Below are positions 1 to 7,962 of a stretch of 39,272 nt of DNA, in pieces. The notes beneath the pieces were generated by a model. That model was not told the DNA's origin and ran no database searches. It worked only from the letters and a program-made list of their open reading frames with translations. A program made the translations under genes and the position numbers. Positions within the stretch are counted from its first letter, which is position 1, and each line of letters starts with the position of its first letter. The stretch is from assembly GCA_038239485.1 (NCBI GenBank), contig JBBSET010000037.1, forward strand, positions 1 to 39,272. The letters run 5' to 3'. Origin of the DNA: DASQEH01 sp038239485 (GTDB lineage Bacteria; Actinomycetota; Actinomycetes; Propionibacteriales; Nocardioidaceae).

Positions 1-1
1 C

Positions 2-967
2 ACCCAGGCCGACATCGACGTGGTCGCGCGCGACCACCTGCCGTTCCACTACGACGTCGAGGTGGCTCGCGTGATCGCGGAGGCGCTGAGCGGCCTGCCG
101 ATCCCCGCGCTGCGCCTGCAGGTCAACAACCGCAAGCTGATCGAGGGCTTCTACCGCGGTATCGGCGCGACCGACCCGTCGGCGGTCATGCAGGCGGTGG
201 ACAAGCTGGACAAGATGCCGGTCGCTGCCGTCGCCGACCTCCTGGTCGAACGCGGGCTCACGGACGACCAGGCGGCGCAGTGCCTCGCCCTGGCCGAGAT
301 CAGCAGCCCCGACACCGCCTTCGTGCAGCGTGTCCGCGACCTGGGTGTCGAGCATCCCCTCCTCGACACCGGGCTCGAAGAGCTCCGTGCCGTCGTCGAG
401 GCGTGTACGCCGCTGGCCGACGGCCGCTTCAGCGTCTCCGCCGACCTCAGGATCGCGCGCGGTCTCGACTACTACACCGGCACGGTCTTCGAGACCCGGC
501 TCGACGGCTTCGACTCCATCGGCTCGATCTGCTCGGGCGGGCGATACGACGCCCTGGCCAGCGACGGCGCGACCACCTACCCCGGGGTAGGGATCTCCTT
601 CGGCATCACCCGCACGCTGGTCCCGTTGTTCCAGCGCGGGCTGCTGACGTCGACCCGGTCGGTCCCGTCGGTGGTCCTCGTCGCCCTGGTCGACGAGGAG
701 TCGCGGGCTGTGAGCGATGCTGTCGCCGGCCGGCTGCGTGCTCGAGGGATACCCGCCGAGGTCGCCGCCGCCGCCCAGAAGTACGGCCGGCAGATCCGCT
801 ACGCGGAGCGACGCGGCATCCCCTTCGTCTGGTTCCCCGCCTCGGGCGACACGACGGACCAGGTCAGGGACATCCGCAGCGGCGAGCAGGTCGCGGCCGA
901 CGAGTCCTGGCGCCCGCCCGACGACGACCTGCGGCCGCGGGTCACCACTTTGGAGCCCACCCCGTGA
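2..967 (+). CDS. hisS: Histidyl-tRNA synthetase, 3' part (5' end outside window)
   Basis: Charges tRNA-His with histidine in the cytosol (class II aminoacyl-tRNA synthetase). The reading frame is open from base 2, so the N-terminal part, including motif 1 and most of motif 2, lies upstream. The visible part starts in the TQADIDV stretch that follows motif 2. It then shows the HisRS-specific histidine-binding segment ARGLDYYTGTVFE (about 455-495), the SICSGGRYD segment, motif 3 (GVGISFGITR), and a C-terminal anticodon-binding domain with KYGRQIRYAERRGIPFVW. About 321 residues are present, against roughly 420-450 for the family. Its TGA overlaps the GTG of aspS by four bases (GTGA), so the two synthetases are probably translationally coupled. 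Identification is firm; the start is not visible. Confidence 0.95.
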   Translation, partial: TQADIDVVARDHLPFHYDVEVARVIAEALSGLPIPALRLQVNNRKLIEGFYRGIGATDPSAVMQAVDKLDKMPVAAVADLLVERGLTDDQAAQCLALAEISSPDTAFVQRVRDLGVEHPLLDTGLEELRAVVEACTPLADGRFSVSADLRIARGLDYYTGTVFETRLDGFDSIGSICSGGRYDALASDGATTYPGVGISFGITRTLVPLFQRGLLTSTRSVPSVVLVALVDEESRAVSDAVAGRLRARGIPAEVAAAAQKYGRQIRYAERRGIPFVWFPASGDTTDQVRDIRSGEQVAADESWRPPDDDLRPRVTTLEPTP

Positions 968-2745
968 TCCGTACCCATCAGGCGGGAAGCCTGCGTACCG
1001 CAGACATCGGCACGACCGTGACGCTGACCGGCTGGGTGGCGCGCCGGCGCGACCACGGGGGAGTGGCCTTCGTCGACCTCCGCGACGCCAGCGGCGTGGT
1101 CCAGGTCGTCATCCGCGACGAGGAGGTCGCGCGGCCGCTCCGGTCGGAGTTCTGCCTGCGGATCGTCGGCGAGGTCGCTGCGCGCCCGGCCGGCAACGCC
1201 AACCCGCAGCTCGCGACCGGTGATGTCGAAGTGATCTCGTCGGTCGTGGAGGTGCTGAGCGAGGCCGCGCCGCTGCCCTTCCCGGTCGAGGAGCACGCCA
1301 GCGCCGGAGTGGGGGAGGAGCTCCGGTTGAAGTACCGCTACCTCGACCTCCGCCGCCCCGATATGGCCCGCAACCTGCGCCTGCGGGCGTCGGTCACGCG
1401 CATCATCCGCGACGTGATGGCTGCGCATGACTTCCTCGACATCGAGACCCCTTACCTCACCAGGTCGACCCCCGAGGGGGCTCGGGACTTCCTGGTGCCC
1501 GTCCGGCTGCAGCCGGGCTCGTGGTACGCCCTGCCCCAATCCCCGCAGCTGTTCAAGCAGCTGCTGATGATCGCGGGGTTCGAGCGGTACTTCCAGATCG
1601 CCCGGTGCTTCCGCGACGAGGACTTCCGAGCCGACCGCCAGCCTGAGTTCAGCCAGCTCGACATCGAGATGAGCTTCTGCGAGCAGTCCGACGTCCAGCA
1701 GATCATCGAGGAGCTGCTGGTCCGGCTGTGGAAGGACCTGGTCGGCTACGACATCCCGGTCCCGATCCGGCGGCTGACCTACGCCGAGTCGATGCGCCGG
1801 TTCGGGATCGACCGGCCCGACCTCAGGTTCGGTTGTGAGCTGGTCGACTTCACCGACTACTTCGCCGAGACGCCGTTCCGGGTCTTCCGCAAGCCGTCCG
1901 ACTCCGACCCGGACCGCGCCTTCCACGTCGGGGCGGTGGTGATGCCAGGAGGCGCCGCGCAGCCGCGCAAGGTGCTCGACGCGTGGCAGGACTGGGCCCG
2001 CTCGCGCGGGGCACGCGGCCTCGCGTACGTCCTCGTCGGTGCTGGCGGCGAGCTCGCCGGGCCGGTCGCCAAGAACCTGTCCGGCACCGAACGTGCCGGC
2101 CTCGCTGCCCATGCGGGCGCCGTTGCCGGTGACTGCATCTTCTTCGCGGCAGGTGACCGATCCGAGGCGCTCAACCTGCTCGCAGCGGCACGTGTCGAGG
2201 TCGGCGAGCGCCGTGGCCTGATCGACCACGACGCCTGGGAGTTCGTCTGGGTCACCGACGCGCCGATGTTCGAGGCCGTCGAGGGCCCGCACGGCGGACG
2301 CGGCTGGACGGCGATCCACCATCCGTTCACCGCCCCGGCCGACGACGTCGCCGCCGACTTCCACGAGCGGCCGGGCGAGGCCCTGTCGAAGGCCTACGAC
2401 ATCGTCTTGAACGGGTCGGAGATCGGCGGCGGGTCGATCCGTATCCATCGCTCCGAGATGCAGCAGCGGGTCTTCGACGTGATCGGCCTGAGCCGGGAGG
2501 AGGCGGCGAGCCAGTTCGGCTTCCTGCTGGACGCGTTCGCGTACGGCCCACCTCCCCACGGTGGCATCGCCTTGGGGATCGACCGGCTGTGTGCGCTGAT
2601 GGCCGGCGCGGAGTCCATCCGGGATGTGATCGCCTTCCCGAAGACCGCGTCGGGCTCTGACCCACTGACGGGTGCCCCGAGCCCGATCACGGCGTCCCAG
2701 CGCGCGGAGGCCGGCATCGACGCGGTGGCACAGCCGCCCGGCTGA
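964..2745 (+). CDS. aspS: Aspartyl-tRNA synthetase, bacterial type
   Basis: Class II synthetase that aspartylates tRNA-Asp. The 593-residue protein has an N-terminal OB-fold anticodon domain (GWVARRRDHGGVAFVDLRD, about 23-41). The class II core carries motif 2 (FRDEDFRADRQPEFSQLD) and motif 3 (GIALGIDRL) near the C-terminus, with the bacterial GAD insertion between them. NGSEIGGGSIRIH and IRDVIAFPKTASG are typical AspRS signatures. GTG at 964 overlaps the hisS stop; the longer upstream open frame is only a shadow of hisS. Residue 31 is His in the RRRDHGG motif. His is found there in non-discriminating AspRS (Leu in the E. coli discriminating enzyme), so the enzyme may also aspartylate tRNA-Asn for a GatCAB amidotransferase (inference). 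Confidence 0.96.
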   Translation: MIRTHQAGSLRTADIGTTVTLTGWVARRRDHGGVAFVDLRDASGVVQVVIRDEEVARPLRSEFCLRIVGEVAARPAGNANPQLATGDVEVISSVVEVLSEAAPLPFPVEEHASAGVGEELRLKYRYLDLRRPDMARNLRLRASVTRIIRDVMAAHDFLDIETPYLTRSTPEGARDFLVPVRLQPGSWYALPQSPQLFKQLLMIAGFERYFQIARCFRDEDFRADRQPEFSQLDIEMSFCEQSDVQQIIEELLVRLWKDLVGYDIPVPIRRLTYAESMRRFGIDRPDLRFGCELVDFTDYFAETPFRVFRKPSDSDPDRAFHVGAVVMPGGAAQPRKVLDAWQDWARSRGARGLAYVLVGAGGELAGPVAKNLSGTERAGLAAHAGAVAGDCIFFAAGDRSEALNLLAAARVEVGERRGLIDHDAWEFVWVTDAPMFEAVEGPHGGRGWTAIHHPFTAPADDVAADFHERPGEALSKAYDIVLNGSEIGGGSIRIHRSEMQQRVFDVIGLSREEAASQFGFLLDAFAYGPPPHGGIALGIDRLCALMAGAESIRDVIAFPKTASGSDPLTGAPSPITASQRAEAGIDAVAQPPG

Positions 2746-2747
2746 GA

Positions 2748-2791
2748 GGCCCACCGACGGCCCGGAGGCCCCCCGAGGGCCGGCGGTGGCC
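2748..2791 (+). terminator. Candidate hairpin terminator after aspS
   Basis: It begins three bases after the aspS stop. An outer arm GGCCCACCG (2748-2756) pairs with CGGTGGCC (2784-2791) with one mismatch. An inner arm GGCCC (2759-2763) pairs with GGGCC (2777-2781). There is no T-run, as is common for actinobacterial hairpin terminators. Seen by eye only, with no folding energy calculated. Confidence 0.45.
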
Positions 2792-2905
2792 CAGCGGCAG
2801 GAGACCGGACAATCTCCGTTCCCTGGGCACCATCGGAAAACAACTTGCGGTCGGCCCAGGCATGTGTTCCCAGATCGTTACCTTTTGGGACCCCAAGTGC
2901 AACGC

Positions 2906-2950
2906 CCCAGGGATTACAGTCCTGGGACCTGCACGAGCCGCGTGAAAGGA
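2906..2950 (+). promoter_or_regulatory. Candidate promoter and RBS of the peptide ABC operon
   Basis: The 211-bp gap between aspS and the permease holds, after the aspS hairpin, two CCTGGG/CCCAGG inverted repeats. CCTGGGC at 2822-2828 pairs with GCCCAGG at 2854-2860, and CCCAGG at 2906-2911 pairs with CCTGGG at 2921-2926. A TACAGT -10-like hexamer (2915-2920) lies inside the loop of the second repeat. No good -35 is visible at 16-18 bp. GAAAGGA at 2944-2950, six bases before ATG 2957, is a clear Shine-Dalgarno and decides the start. The repeats could be an operator for an unknown regulator. Confidence 0.35.
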
Positions 2951-2956
2951 CGTTCC

Positions 2957-3973
2957 ATGACGATCGCTGACATCGACTCGCTCGGGAACGAGCCTCTCGA
3001 TCCGGATGCTGACCTGCCCGACGAAGCAAAGAAGATCGCGGGCAGGTCGCCGACGCAGATCGCCCTCAGTCGTCTTCGGGGGGACAGGCTCGCCTATGTC
3101 AACGCGGGCATCATTCTGTTCCTGGTCCTGTGTGCACTGCTCGCGCCGCTGATCACCACCTACTGGCCCTGGGGGAAGCTGAGCACGGCCGGTGACTTCA
3201 CCCTTGTCGACCCACTTGCCGGCAATCTCCCCGCGGTGGGTCCCCCGAACCACGGCTTCATCCTCGCTCACCCGCTGGGAGTGACGCCCAACACGGGCAT
3301 CGACAATATGGCCTACCTGCTGTACGGCTTGCGCACCGATATGTTCATCGGGCTGGTCGCCACGGTGCTCAGCATGATCATCGGCATCGTGCTCGGGCTG
3401 ATGGCTGGGTTCTCCCGCGGGATCGTCGATCGGGTCATCACATTCGCGATCGACGTCTTCTTGTGCTTCCCCTTCCTGATCGGCGCGATCTCGCTGGCGC
3501 CCATCATCACCAGCCACTACCAGACAAACGAGAGTGCACTGACTAAAGCGCAGATTGTCTCCCTGATCTGCATCCTTGTGTTCTTCGGTTGGATGGGACT
3601 GGCCCGGCTGATCCGGGGCTATGTGATAACGCTACGAGAACGCGAGTTCATCCAGGCAGCTCAGGTGATCGGCGCTCCGACGCGTCGGATCCTTTTCAAG
3701 GAGCTGTTGCCCAACATGGCCGGACCGATCATCGTGTCGTTGTCACTCACCCTTCCCGCTTTCATAGCTGCTGAAGCTGTTCTTTCATTCCTCGGGATCG
3801 GAATCACGGGCTCACCATCGATAGGGCAGATTATCCAGAACGCCACCAACTACTATTCGTCCTATCCTCTATACCTGTATGCCCCTGTTCTTATCCTTCT
3901 CGTCCTCGTCGTCACGCTCAACCTATTGGGTGACTCTGTAAGGGACGCCTTCGATCCGGGAACCCGTCGGTGA
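2957..3973 (+). CDS. Oligopeptide/dipeptide ABC transporter permease, OppC/DppC family
   Basis: Inner-membrane subunit of a peptide-type (family 5) ABC importer, 338 residues. It has a cytoplasmic N-terminus of about 45 residues and then an OppC-type first helix (LAYVNAGIILFLVLCALLAP). A large extracellular loop follows, then five more hydrophobic segments. The EAA-type coupling motif that docks on the ATPase is EFIQAAQVIGAPTRRILFKE. It ends LLGDSVRDAFDPGTR, a usual OppC/DppC terminus. The start is ATG 2957 because of the GAAAGGA ribosome site; upstream in-frame codons run into the aspS shadow. The 3' half uses codons rare in the neighbouring genes (ATA, TCA, CTA, GTT, CTT), which suggests a different origin from the flanking housekeeping genes. 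The substrate cannot be told from sequence. Confidence 0.93.
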   Translation: MTIADIDSLGNEPLDPDADLPDEAKKIAGRSPTQIALSRLRGDRLAYVNAGIILFLVLCALLAPLITTYWPWGKLSTAGDFTLVDPLAGNLPAVGPPNHGFILAHPLGVTPNTGIDNMAYLLYGLRTDMFIGLVATVLSMIIGIVLGLMAGFSRGIVDRVITFAIDVFLCFPFLIGAISLAPIITSHYQTNESALTKAQIVSLICILVFFGWMGLARLIRGYVITLREREFIQAAQVIGAPTRRILFKELLPNMAGPIIVSLSLTLPAFIAAEAVLSFLGIGITGSPSIGQIIQNATNYYSSYPLYLYAPVLILLVLVVTLNLLGDSVRDAFDPGTRR

Positions 3974-4019
3974 CATCGTCACCGGGGGAATAGGCACCAT
4001 CTCTAGAAAGGCTCGACAC

Positions 4020-5786
4020 ATGCGGTTGAAGAAACCGATTGTCACACTATCGGCTGGGTTGCTTTTTGCGCTGGCCGCCTGCGGAGGCGGTGGCGGCTCG
4101 CCATCCCCCACCGCACAATCCACGCTCAAGAACATCTCGACGGGTGGTGCGGCCGGTCAGGGTCAGAACCCCAATGCCCAGGCACCTGCTCCACCGATCC
4201 CCGGAGCCAAGAGTGGTGGCACCGTGACGGTGTTGAGCGCCCTAGGCATCACCACCATGGATCCGACTGACTCGTACTACCTGAACACCAGCGCGATCCT
4301 CAGTGGGTTGGTCACAAGGTCGTTGACGCAGTATCAGTATGACCCGAAGACGAAGCAAATGATCCTTGTCCCCGATCTGGCGACGGACCTCGGCACTCAC
4401 AGCCCCGACTTCAAGACGTGGAGCTTCACGCTGCGCTCGGGGATCAAGTTCGAGAACGGACAGCCGGTGACGCCGGCGGACATCAAGTACGGCATCGAGC
4501 GTTCGTTCGACCGTTCGACATTCACCCTCGGCGCGCAGTACAGCAACCAGTACTTCCTTCATGGCGACACGTACAAGGGCCCCTACAAGTCCGGCAACTA
4601 CGACGGGGTCACCATCAAGGGCATGACGATCACGATCAAGATGGCGAAGCCGTTCCCGGACATGCCGTACTGGGGCGCATTCCCCGCGATGGGTCCCATC
4701 CCACCCGGTAAGGCAAGCGACCCGGCGTCGTACAAGAACCATCCCCTCGCCACCGGACCGTACATGTTCAAGTCCTACACGCCTGGACAGTCGCTGACGC
4801 TGGTGAAGAACCCTTACTGGGCCGCGAACACCGACCCGGCACGCCACCAGTACGTCAACCAGTGGAACATGAACTTCACCACCGATGCTGCGAAGACCGA
4901 TCAGATCCTGGGGTCGGACACGGGCTCCGGTAAGACGACGCTCACGATCGACAACATTCTTGCCGCCGACTACCAGAAGTTCAGCCAGCAGGATGCCAGT
5001 CGCCTCGTGATCGGCGGGCAGCCCTGCACGTTCATGTGGTACCCGGACAACCGGCAGATCACTAACGTCGACGTGCGTAGGGCGCTTGCGTACGCCTACC
5101 CGTACCAGGCCGCCTGGGCTGCCGCCGGCGAAATCCAGGGTGTGACCGCGGTTCCCGCGTGGAACGTGATGCCGCCGGGGGTCCCCGGACGGGTGCAGTA
5201 CAACCCGCTGCCAGGACACACTCCGGGCTCGACGGACCCGGCCAAAGCGAAGGCGCTGCTAACCAAGATCGGCAAGCTGAACTATCCGATCAAGTTCGGG
5301 TACAAGACGGATAGTCCAGAGTCCGTGGCGGTGAAGAACGTCATCGAGCAGGCGCTCAAGACTGCCGGTTTCGACCCGCAGCCGGTGGCGAGCACGACCG
5401 CCAACTACTCGACGGACATCGTGGCGAACCCCAAGGCACCGGTCAACGTCCGCAGTGTCGGGTGGTGCTCAGACTGGCCGTCCGGAGCCACCTGGTTGCC
5501 GCCGGAGTTCCAGAGTACGAACATCAGCACCGATGGCTTCGGCAGCAACTACGAGGCCTTCTCCAACAAGTCGGTGGACAGCCAGATCCAGAAGATCCAG
5601 CTCCTTCCGCTGGCGCAGCAGCCTGCTGCCTGGAATGCCTTGGACAAGCAGATCATGACCAAGTACTTCCCCGTCGTGCTCACAAGCTACGGAGGTGTCG
5701 CGCTGATGCACGGCTCGCAGGTTCAGGGCTTCAACGACGACACAACCAACGGGATGCCGACCTTCAAGGACATCTGGGTCGGCTAG
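4020..5786 (+). CDS. Extracellular solute-binding lipoprotein, SBP family 5 (peptide-binding)
   Basis: Receptor of the importer: it captures substrate outside the cell and delivers it to the two permeases. The 588-residue protein starts with a lipoprotein signal (MRLKKP, hydrophobic core, lipobox LAAC with Cys21), followed by a Gly/Ser/Pro-rich linker. The mature part has the family 5 pattern: YDPKTKQMILVPDLATDL, then WSFTLRSGIKFENGQPVTPADIKYGIERSFD (two consecutive halves of one stretch), and a C-terminal lobe with DVRRALAYAY. It is anchored to the outer face of the membrane through diacylglyceryl-Cys21. Start ATG 4020 follows an AGAAAGG site. Unusually, it lies between the two permease genes. 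A strong hairpin follows it. The substrate could be a peptide, nickel or another small ligand; peptide is the default for the family. Confidence 0.93.
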   Translation: MRLKKPIVTLSAGLLFALAACGGGGGSPSPTAQSTLKNISTGGAAGQGQNPNAQAPAPPIPGAKSGGTVTVLSALGITTMDPTDSYYLNTSAILSGLVTRSLTQYQYDPKTKQMILVPDLATDLGTHSPDFKTWSFTLRSGIKFENGQPVTPADIKYGIERSFDRSTFTLGAQYSNQYFLHGDTYKGPYKSGNYDGVTIKGMTITIKMAKPFPDMPYWGAFPAMGPIPPGKASDPASYKNHPLATGPYMFKSYTPGQSLTLVKNPYWAANTDPARHQYVNQWNMNFTTDAAKTDQILGSDTGSGKTTLTIDNILAADYQKFSQQDASRLVIGGQPCTFMWYPDNRQITNVDVRRALAYAYPYQAAWAAAGEIQGVTAVPAWNVMPPGVPGRVQYNPLPGHTPGSTDPAKAKALLTKIGKLNYPIKFGYKTDSPESVAVKNVIEQALKTAGFDPQPVASTTANYSTDIVANPKAPVNVRSVGWCSDWPSGATWLPPEFQSTNISTDGFGSNYEAFSNKSVDSQIQKIQLLPLAQQPAAWNALDKQIMTKYFPVVLTSYGGVALMHGSQVQGFNDDTTNGMPTFKDIWVG

Positions 5787-5831
5787 CCAAAAGCTGACCT
5801 GATCCCGTTTACCCGGGGTAACACCACGCAA

Positions 5832-5866
5832 GGTGTGGGGTGGGCCGTCAAGGCCCACCCCACACC
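5832..5866 (+). terminator. Perfect 15-bp intercistronic hairpin after the binding-protein gene
   Basis: GGTGTGGGGTGGGCC (5832-5846), a GTCAA loop (5847-5851), then the exact reverse complement (5852-5866). No T-run follows. Such hairpins after a binding-protein gene usually stabilise the upstream mRNA or partly terminate transcription, so the receptor is made in excess over the membrane parts. It also argues that the next permease starts at ATG 5891, not at the upstream in-frame codon at 5840, which lies inside the stem. Confidence 0.7.
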
Positions 5867-5890
5867 ACACCCTCAGAGTGGAGCGATTCG

Positions 5891-6886
5891 ATGTTCGGCT
5901 ACATCGTCCGACGGCTCGTCGCCGGCTTTCTGGTCATCGTGGTCACCTCGGTATGCGTTTTCGCTTTGTTCGTCTTCGGGCCGGCCAACCCTGCATCGAC
6001 TCTGTGCAACAACAACGGCAGGTGCACGCAGGACCGCCTCAACCTGTACACACACTCACTTGGCCTCGATCAGTCGTTCGCGCAACAGTATGGAGCGTTC
6101 GTCAAGGGGCTCGTCATTTCTCGGACCATCCACCAGGGCTCCGCCGCCTACCATTGCCAGGCACCCTGCCTGGGCATCTCCTACCTGGACACCACGCAGG
6201 TCAGCGGCCAGTTGATCCAGCGGTTCCCAGCGACACTGTCGATAGCAGTGGGAGGTGCCTTCATCGAGTTGGTCGTCGGTCTCAGCATGGGCTCGATGGC
6301 AGCACGATGGCGCGGCAGCGCCGGGGACCGGGCTCTGGTGACCGGCAGCCTTCTGGTGAGCTCCTTTCCGTACTTCATCGTGTGCCTGCTCGCCTGGATC
6401 TACCTGTTCAGCGTCTGGGGGATCTTCCCACAGTCGGGGTACACCTCGATTCTCCAGAATCCGTACCAGTGGGCAGCCGGGCTGCTGCTGCCGTGGCTCG
6501 TGCTAGGGGTTACTGGCTCGACGAACTATGCCCGCTACGGGAGAACCCAGATGGTGGAGGTGCTAGGTGAGGACTACGTGAGGTCTGCCACCGCGAAGGG
6601 GGTCTCTGTCAACAAGACCGTCTTCAAGCATGCCCTGAGGGCGGCAATCGTTCCGATCGTCACGATCTTCGGGATCGACTTCGCATACCTGTTGTCCGGC
6701 ACCATCATCACGGAGAACATCTTCGACATCCAGGGGATCGGCCAGTACTCCTTGACGGCCGTCAAGTCCCTTGACTATCCCGCCGTGAACGGAACCGTGC
6801 TGTTCGCCGCAGTCATCATCGTCGTCGCCAACATCATCGTCGACGTCATGTACAGTGTTCTCGACCCGCGAGTGAGGCTCACGTGA
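5891..6886 (+). CDS. Oligopeptide/dipeptide ABC transporter permease, OppB/DppB family
   Basis: Second membrane subunit of the importer, 331 residues, beginning MFGYIVRRL as is typical of OppB/DppB. TM1 (about 8-30) is followed by a long extracellular loop with four cysteines (Cys39, Cys45, Cys89, Cys93). Five further hydrophobic segments follow, with an EAA loop EDYVRSATAKGVSVNKTVFK before the last two. It ends VMYSVLDPRVRL, the usual terminus. Start ATG 5891 has GGAG seven bases upstream. The stop overlaps the GTG of the first ATPase (GTGA). The loop cysteines could form two disulfides that stiffen the outer face (inference). The partner permease is at 2957-3973, on the other side of the binding protein. 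Confidence 0.93.
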   Translation: MFGYIVRRLVAGFLVIVVTSVCVFALFVFGPANPASTLCNNNGRCTQDRLNLYTHSLGLDQSFAQQYGAFVKGLVISRTIHQGSAAYHCQAPCLGISYLDTTQVSGQLIQRFPATLSIAVGGAFIELVVGLSMGSMAARWRGSAGDRALVTGSLLVSSFPYFIVCLLAWIYLFSVWGIFPQSGYTSILQNPYQWAAGLLLPWLVLGVTGSTNYARYGRTQMVEVLGEDYVRSATAKGVSVNKTVFKHALRAAIVPIVTIFGIDFAYLLSGTIITENIFDIQGIGQYSLTAVKSLDYPAVNGTVLFAAVIIVVANIIVDVMYSVLDPRVRLT

Positions 6887-7962
6887 CGGACGTACTTAGC
6901 GCTGACCGTCCTGCCTCGAAACCACGGCCAGTCCAGACCGGTGAGCCGTATCTCGTCGTGGAGAACCTCACCGTCACCTTCCCGACCCACGACGGTTTGG
7001 TCCATGCGGTTACCGACCTGAGTTATAGCGTCGAGATGGGCAAGACTCTGGGGATCGTCGGCGAGTCGGGGTCCGGCAAAAGCGTGTCGTCGATGGCGGT
7101 GCTCGGGCTCCACGACATCAAGCGGACCCACCTGACCGGTTCGATCCGGGTCGGGGGCCAAGAGATCGTCGGAGCGTCGACCTCGGACCTGCGCAAGGTC
7201 AGGGGCACCGAGGTCGCGATGATCTTCCAGGATGCACTCTCCGCGCTGCACCCGTTCTTCACCATCGGTAACCAGATCATCGAGGCCTACCGGCTGCACA
7301 ATGACGTCTCGAAGTCGGTGGCCAAGAAGCGCGCCGTCGAGATGCTCGACCTGGTCGGGATCCCGCAGCCTGACCGCCGGGTGGATGAGTTCCCGCACCA
7401 GTTCTCCGGGGGTATGCGACAGCGGGCCATGATCGCCATGGCTCTCGTGAACAATCCGAGGCTGCTGATAGCCGATGAGCCGACCACAGCCTTGGACGTC
7501 ACCGTGCAGGCTCAGATCCTGGACCTGATTCAGCAGCTCCAAAAGGAGTTCGGGTCCGCGGTCGTCATGATCACCCACGACCTCGGCGTCATTGCCGAGA
7601 TCGCAGACGACGTCCTGGTCATGTACGCAGGGAAATGCGTCGAGAAGGGCACGTGCAAACAGTTGTTGACCCATCCAGAGATGCCGTACACCTGGGGTCT
7701 GCTCGGCAGCAGCGCCGATGTCGCGGGTGACCCCGACAAGCCTCTGGTCCCGATACCTGGCACCCCCCCGAGCTTGCTCAATCCGCCGAGCGGGTGCGCG
7801 TTCCACCCTCGCTGTGTCCACACAGGCAAGGTCGAAGGTGGCCGCTGCCGCCTGGAGGTTCCCGAGCTCAGACAGGGCGGGCAGCCCGGGCACTCGCTAC
7901 GCTGCCATCTCGAGGACCCCGAAGCCATCTACGAGAGCGAAGTCAAAGAGGAGATTTCGTGA
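6883..7962 (+). CDS. Peptide ABC transporter ATP-binding protein, OppD/DppD family
   Basis: Cytoplasmic ATPase that, paired with the next protein, powers import. 359 residues: Walker A GESGSGKS (60-67), Q-loop in AMIFQDALSALHP, signature FSGGMRQR, Walker B LLIADEPTTALD, and H-loop MITHDLG. The C-terminal oligopeptide/dipeptide (Oligo_HPY) extension has PGTPPSLLNPPSGCAFHPRC. This Cys-containing tail often binds an Fe-S cluster in the family; the cysteines near the end (CAFHPRC and later) fit this, but it is not proven here. GTG at 6883 overlaps the permease stop by four bases. Its own stop overlaps the start of the second ATPase the same way. Confidence 0.95.
   Translation: MTDVLSADRPASKPRPVQTGEPYLVVENLTVTFPTHDGLVHAVTDLSYSVEMGKTLGIVGESGSGKSVSSMAVLGLHDIKRTHLTGSIRVGGQEIVGASTSDLRKVRGTEVAMIFQDALSALHPFFTIGNQIIEAYRLHNDVSKSVAKKRAVEMLDLVGIPQPDRRVDEFPHQFSGGMRQRAMIAMALVNNPRLLIADEPTTALDVTVQAQILDLIQQLQKEFGSAVVMITHDLGVIAEIADDVLVMYAGKCVEKGTCKQLLTHPEMPYTWGLLGSSADVAGDPDKPLVPIPGTPPSLLNPPSGCAFHPRCVHTGKVEGGRCRLEVPELRQGGQPGHSLRCHLEDPEAIYESEVKEEIS

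Noticed and set aside
799..2754. Minus-strand open frame of 651 codons opposite aspS
   Set aside because: It is an antisense shadow: composition is Arg/Asp/Val-rich, no domain is recognisable, and aspS is intact on the other strand.
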